Source: Betaproteobacteria bacterium
GTDB lineage: Bacteria; Pseudomonadota; Gammaproteobacteria; Burkholderiales; SG8-39
NCBI GenBank assembly: GCA_029858545.1
Contig: JAOUFA010000046.1
Coordinates: forward strand, 1-14,451
Direction: 5' to 3'
Length of the DNA stretch: 14,451 bases
The notes under the pieces were generated by a model, which made no database searches, was not told the origin of the DNA, and saw only the letters and a program-made list of their open reading frames with translations. The position numbers and the translations under genes are program-made. Every line of letters begins with the position of its first letter. The first letter of the stretch is position 1. Below, one piece after another: positions 13,475 through 14,451 of this stretch.

Positions 13475-14451
13475 CAGGCCGCCTTCGGCACCGCGGGCAG
13501 GCCCGCGAGCGCCATCGCGAGTTCGCCTTCGTCGTACTTCTGGTCGGTGAGCTTGCCGGCGAAGTAGTCCATGTAGGCCTGCATGTCGAAGTGGCCGTGC
13601 CCGCACAGGTTGAAGAGAATGCTGCGCGACTTGCCCTCTGCCTTGCAGCGCAGCGCTTCGTCGATCGCCCCTTTCACCGCGTGATTGGCTTCCGGCGCGG
13701 GGAGGATGCCCTCGGCGCGCGCGAAATCGACGCCCGCCTTGAATACATCGGTCTGCGTATAGGCGCGCGCTTCGATCAAACCCAGTTCCTTGCAATGCGA
13801 CACCAGCGGCGCCATGCCGTGATAGCGCAGGCCGCCGGCGTGAAAGCCGGGGGGCGTGAAGGTCGAGCCAAGCGTGTGCATCTTGACCAGCGGCGTGAGG
13901 TGGCTGGTGTCGCCGAAATCATAGGCATATTGGCCGCGCGTGAGGCTGGGGCAGGCGGCGGGCTCGATCGCCACCACGCGAACCTTCTTGCCGCCGCGCA
14001 ATTGCGCGCCGATGAACGGAAAGGCAATTCCGGCGAAGTTCGATCCGCCGCCGGTGCAGCCGACGATGACATCGGGATAGTCATTCGCCATCTCGAGTTG
14101 CGCCATCGCCTCCTGGCCAACCACCGTCTGGTGCATGAGGACGTGGTTCAACACCGAGCCGAGCGCGTACTTGGTGTCGTCGTGCGTCGCGGCCACTTCG
14201 ACCGCTTCGGAGATGGCGATGCCGAGACTGCCGGGATGGTCGCGGTTCTTCTCCAGGATCGCGCGGCCCGACTGGGTCTCGCTGGAGGGTGAGGCGACGC
14301 AGGTCGCGCCGTAGGTTTCCATCAGTGCGCGTCGGTAGGGTTTTTGGTTGTACGACACGCGCACCATGAAGACCTTTACCTCGATGCCGAACAACGCACC
14401 CGCGAAAGCGAGCGACGAGCCCCACTGGCCCGCGCCGGTCTCGGTGGCGAT
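13474..14451 (-). CDS. TrpB2-like pyridoxal-phosphate enzyme (N-terminus outside window)
   Basis: The frame is open at the window edge, leaving 325 C-terminal residues. It begins inside the diagnostic TETGAGQWGSSLAFAGALFG stretch, which shows it is the TrpB2 branch (tryptophan-synthase beta-like) rather than canonical TrpB. Also present are VRVSYNQKPYRR, the phosphate-binding loop CTGGGSNFAG, and NLCGHGHFDMQAYMDYF near the C-terminus. The PLP lysine lies upstream, outside the window. In TrpB the residue facing the PLP pyridine nitrogen is Ser (SGxG); here it is Cys (codon 13605-13603). TrpB2 enzymes make tryptophan from indole and serine in some organisms, but many are orphans with unknown substrates. 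No trpA or other trp gene is visible. Its stop overlaps the cytochrome c start by one base. Confidence 0.92.
   Translation of the reverse strand: MATETGAGQWGSSLAFAGALFGIEVKVFMVRVSYNQKPYRRALMETYGATCVASPSSETQSGRAILEKNRDHPGSLGIAISEAVEVAATHDDTKYALGSVLNHVLMHQTVVGQEAMAQLEMANDYPDVIVGCTGGGSNFAGIAFPFIGAQLRGGKKVRVVAIEPAACPSLTRGQYAYDFGDTSHLTPLVKMHTLGSTFTPPGFHAGGLRYHGMAPLVSHCKELGLIEARAYTQTDVFKAGVDFARAEGILPAPEANHAVKGAIDEALRCKAEGKSRSILFNLCGHGHFDMQAYMDYFAGKLTDQKYDEGELAMALAGLPAVPKAA

Overview
The window is high-GC, densely coded DNA with short intergenic gaps. Long open frames also run antisense to real genes, as expected at this GC content. The gene families (a TonB receptor with an SLEELM-type N-terminus, a HAAT-type ABC transporter, an FCD-type GntR regulator, c-type cytochrome, TrpB2-like enzyme) suggest a Gram-negative proteobacterium, most likely a betaproteobacterium. 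That placement is an inference. I see no tRNA, rRNA, CRISPR array, insertion sequence or attachment site.

Layout: (1) 1-1494, minus strand, a TonB-dependent outer-membrane receptor whose C-terminus lies outside the window, with a 10-bp hairpin in its leader. (2) 1673-2020, plus strand, a RidA-family protein, followed at 2100-3245 by an unrecognised secreted, probably outer-membrane, protein with a repeated leader. (3) 3258-5707, minus strand, a COG0523/CobW-type GTPase metallochaperone coupled to a hydantoinase/dihydropyrimidinase-family amidohydrolase. (4) 5806-13150, plus strand and divergent from (3), a long operon: GntR/FCD regulator, N-carbamoylsarcosine-amidase-like hydrolase, a complete LivKHMGF-type transporter, and a flavoprotein of the fumarate reductase/ketosteroid dehydrogenase superfamily. 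(5) 13175-14451, minus strand and convergent with (4), the 3' part of a TrpB2-like PLP enzyme overlapping by one base the start of a small cytochrome c.

Regions 3 and 4 read as one catabolic system. A perfect 17-bp palindrome, TTGTATAC-C-GTATACAA (5753-5769), lies between the divergent units and overlaps a plausible promoter for the minus-strand unit, so the GntR protein probably controls both directions. The likely logic is import of a small polar N-compound by the HAAT transporter, oxidation or reduction by the flavoprotein, ring opening by the metal-dependent amidohydrolase (possibly metallated by the GTPase), and release of ammonia by the CSHase-like enzyme. A cyclic ureide (hydantoin or pyrimidine type) and a cyclic imide (imide to half-amide to acid) both fit. 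The sequence does not decide between them.

Several proteins depart from their textbook relatives. The FCD domain appears to lack all of its metal ligands. The amidohydrolase has Phe where hydantoinases have an active-site Tyr. The flavoprotein lacks the fumarate-reductase NRxGGN arginine. The cytochrome has no methionine in its mature part. Together these make a non-canonical substrate or chemistry plausible.
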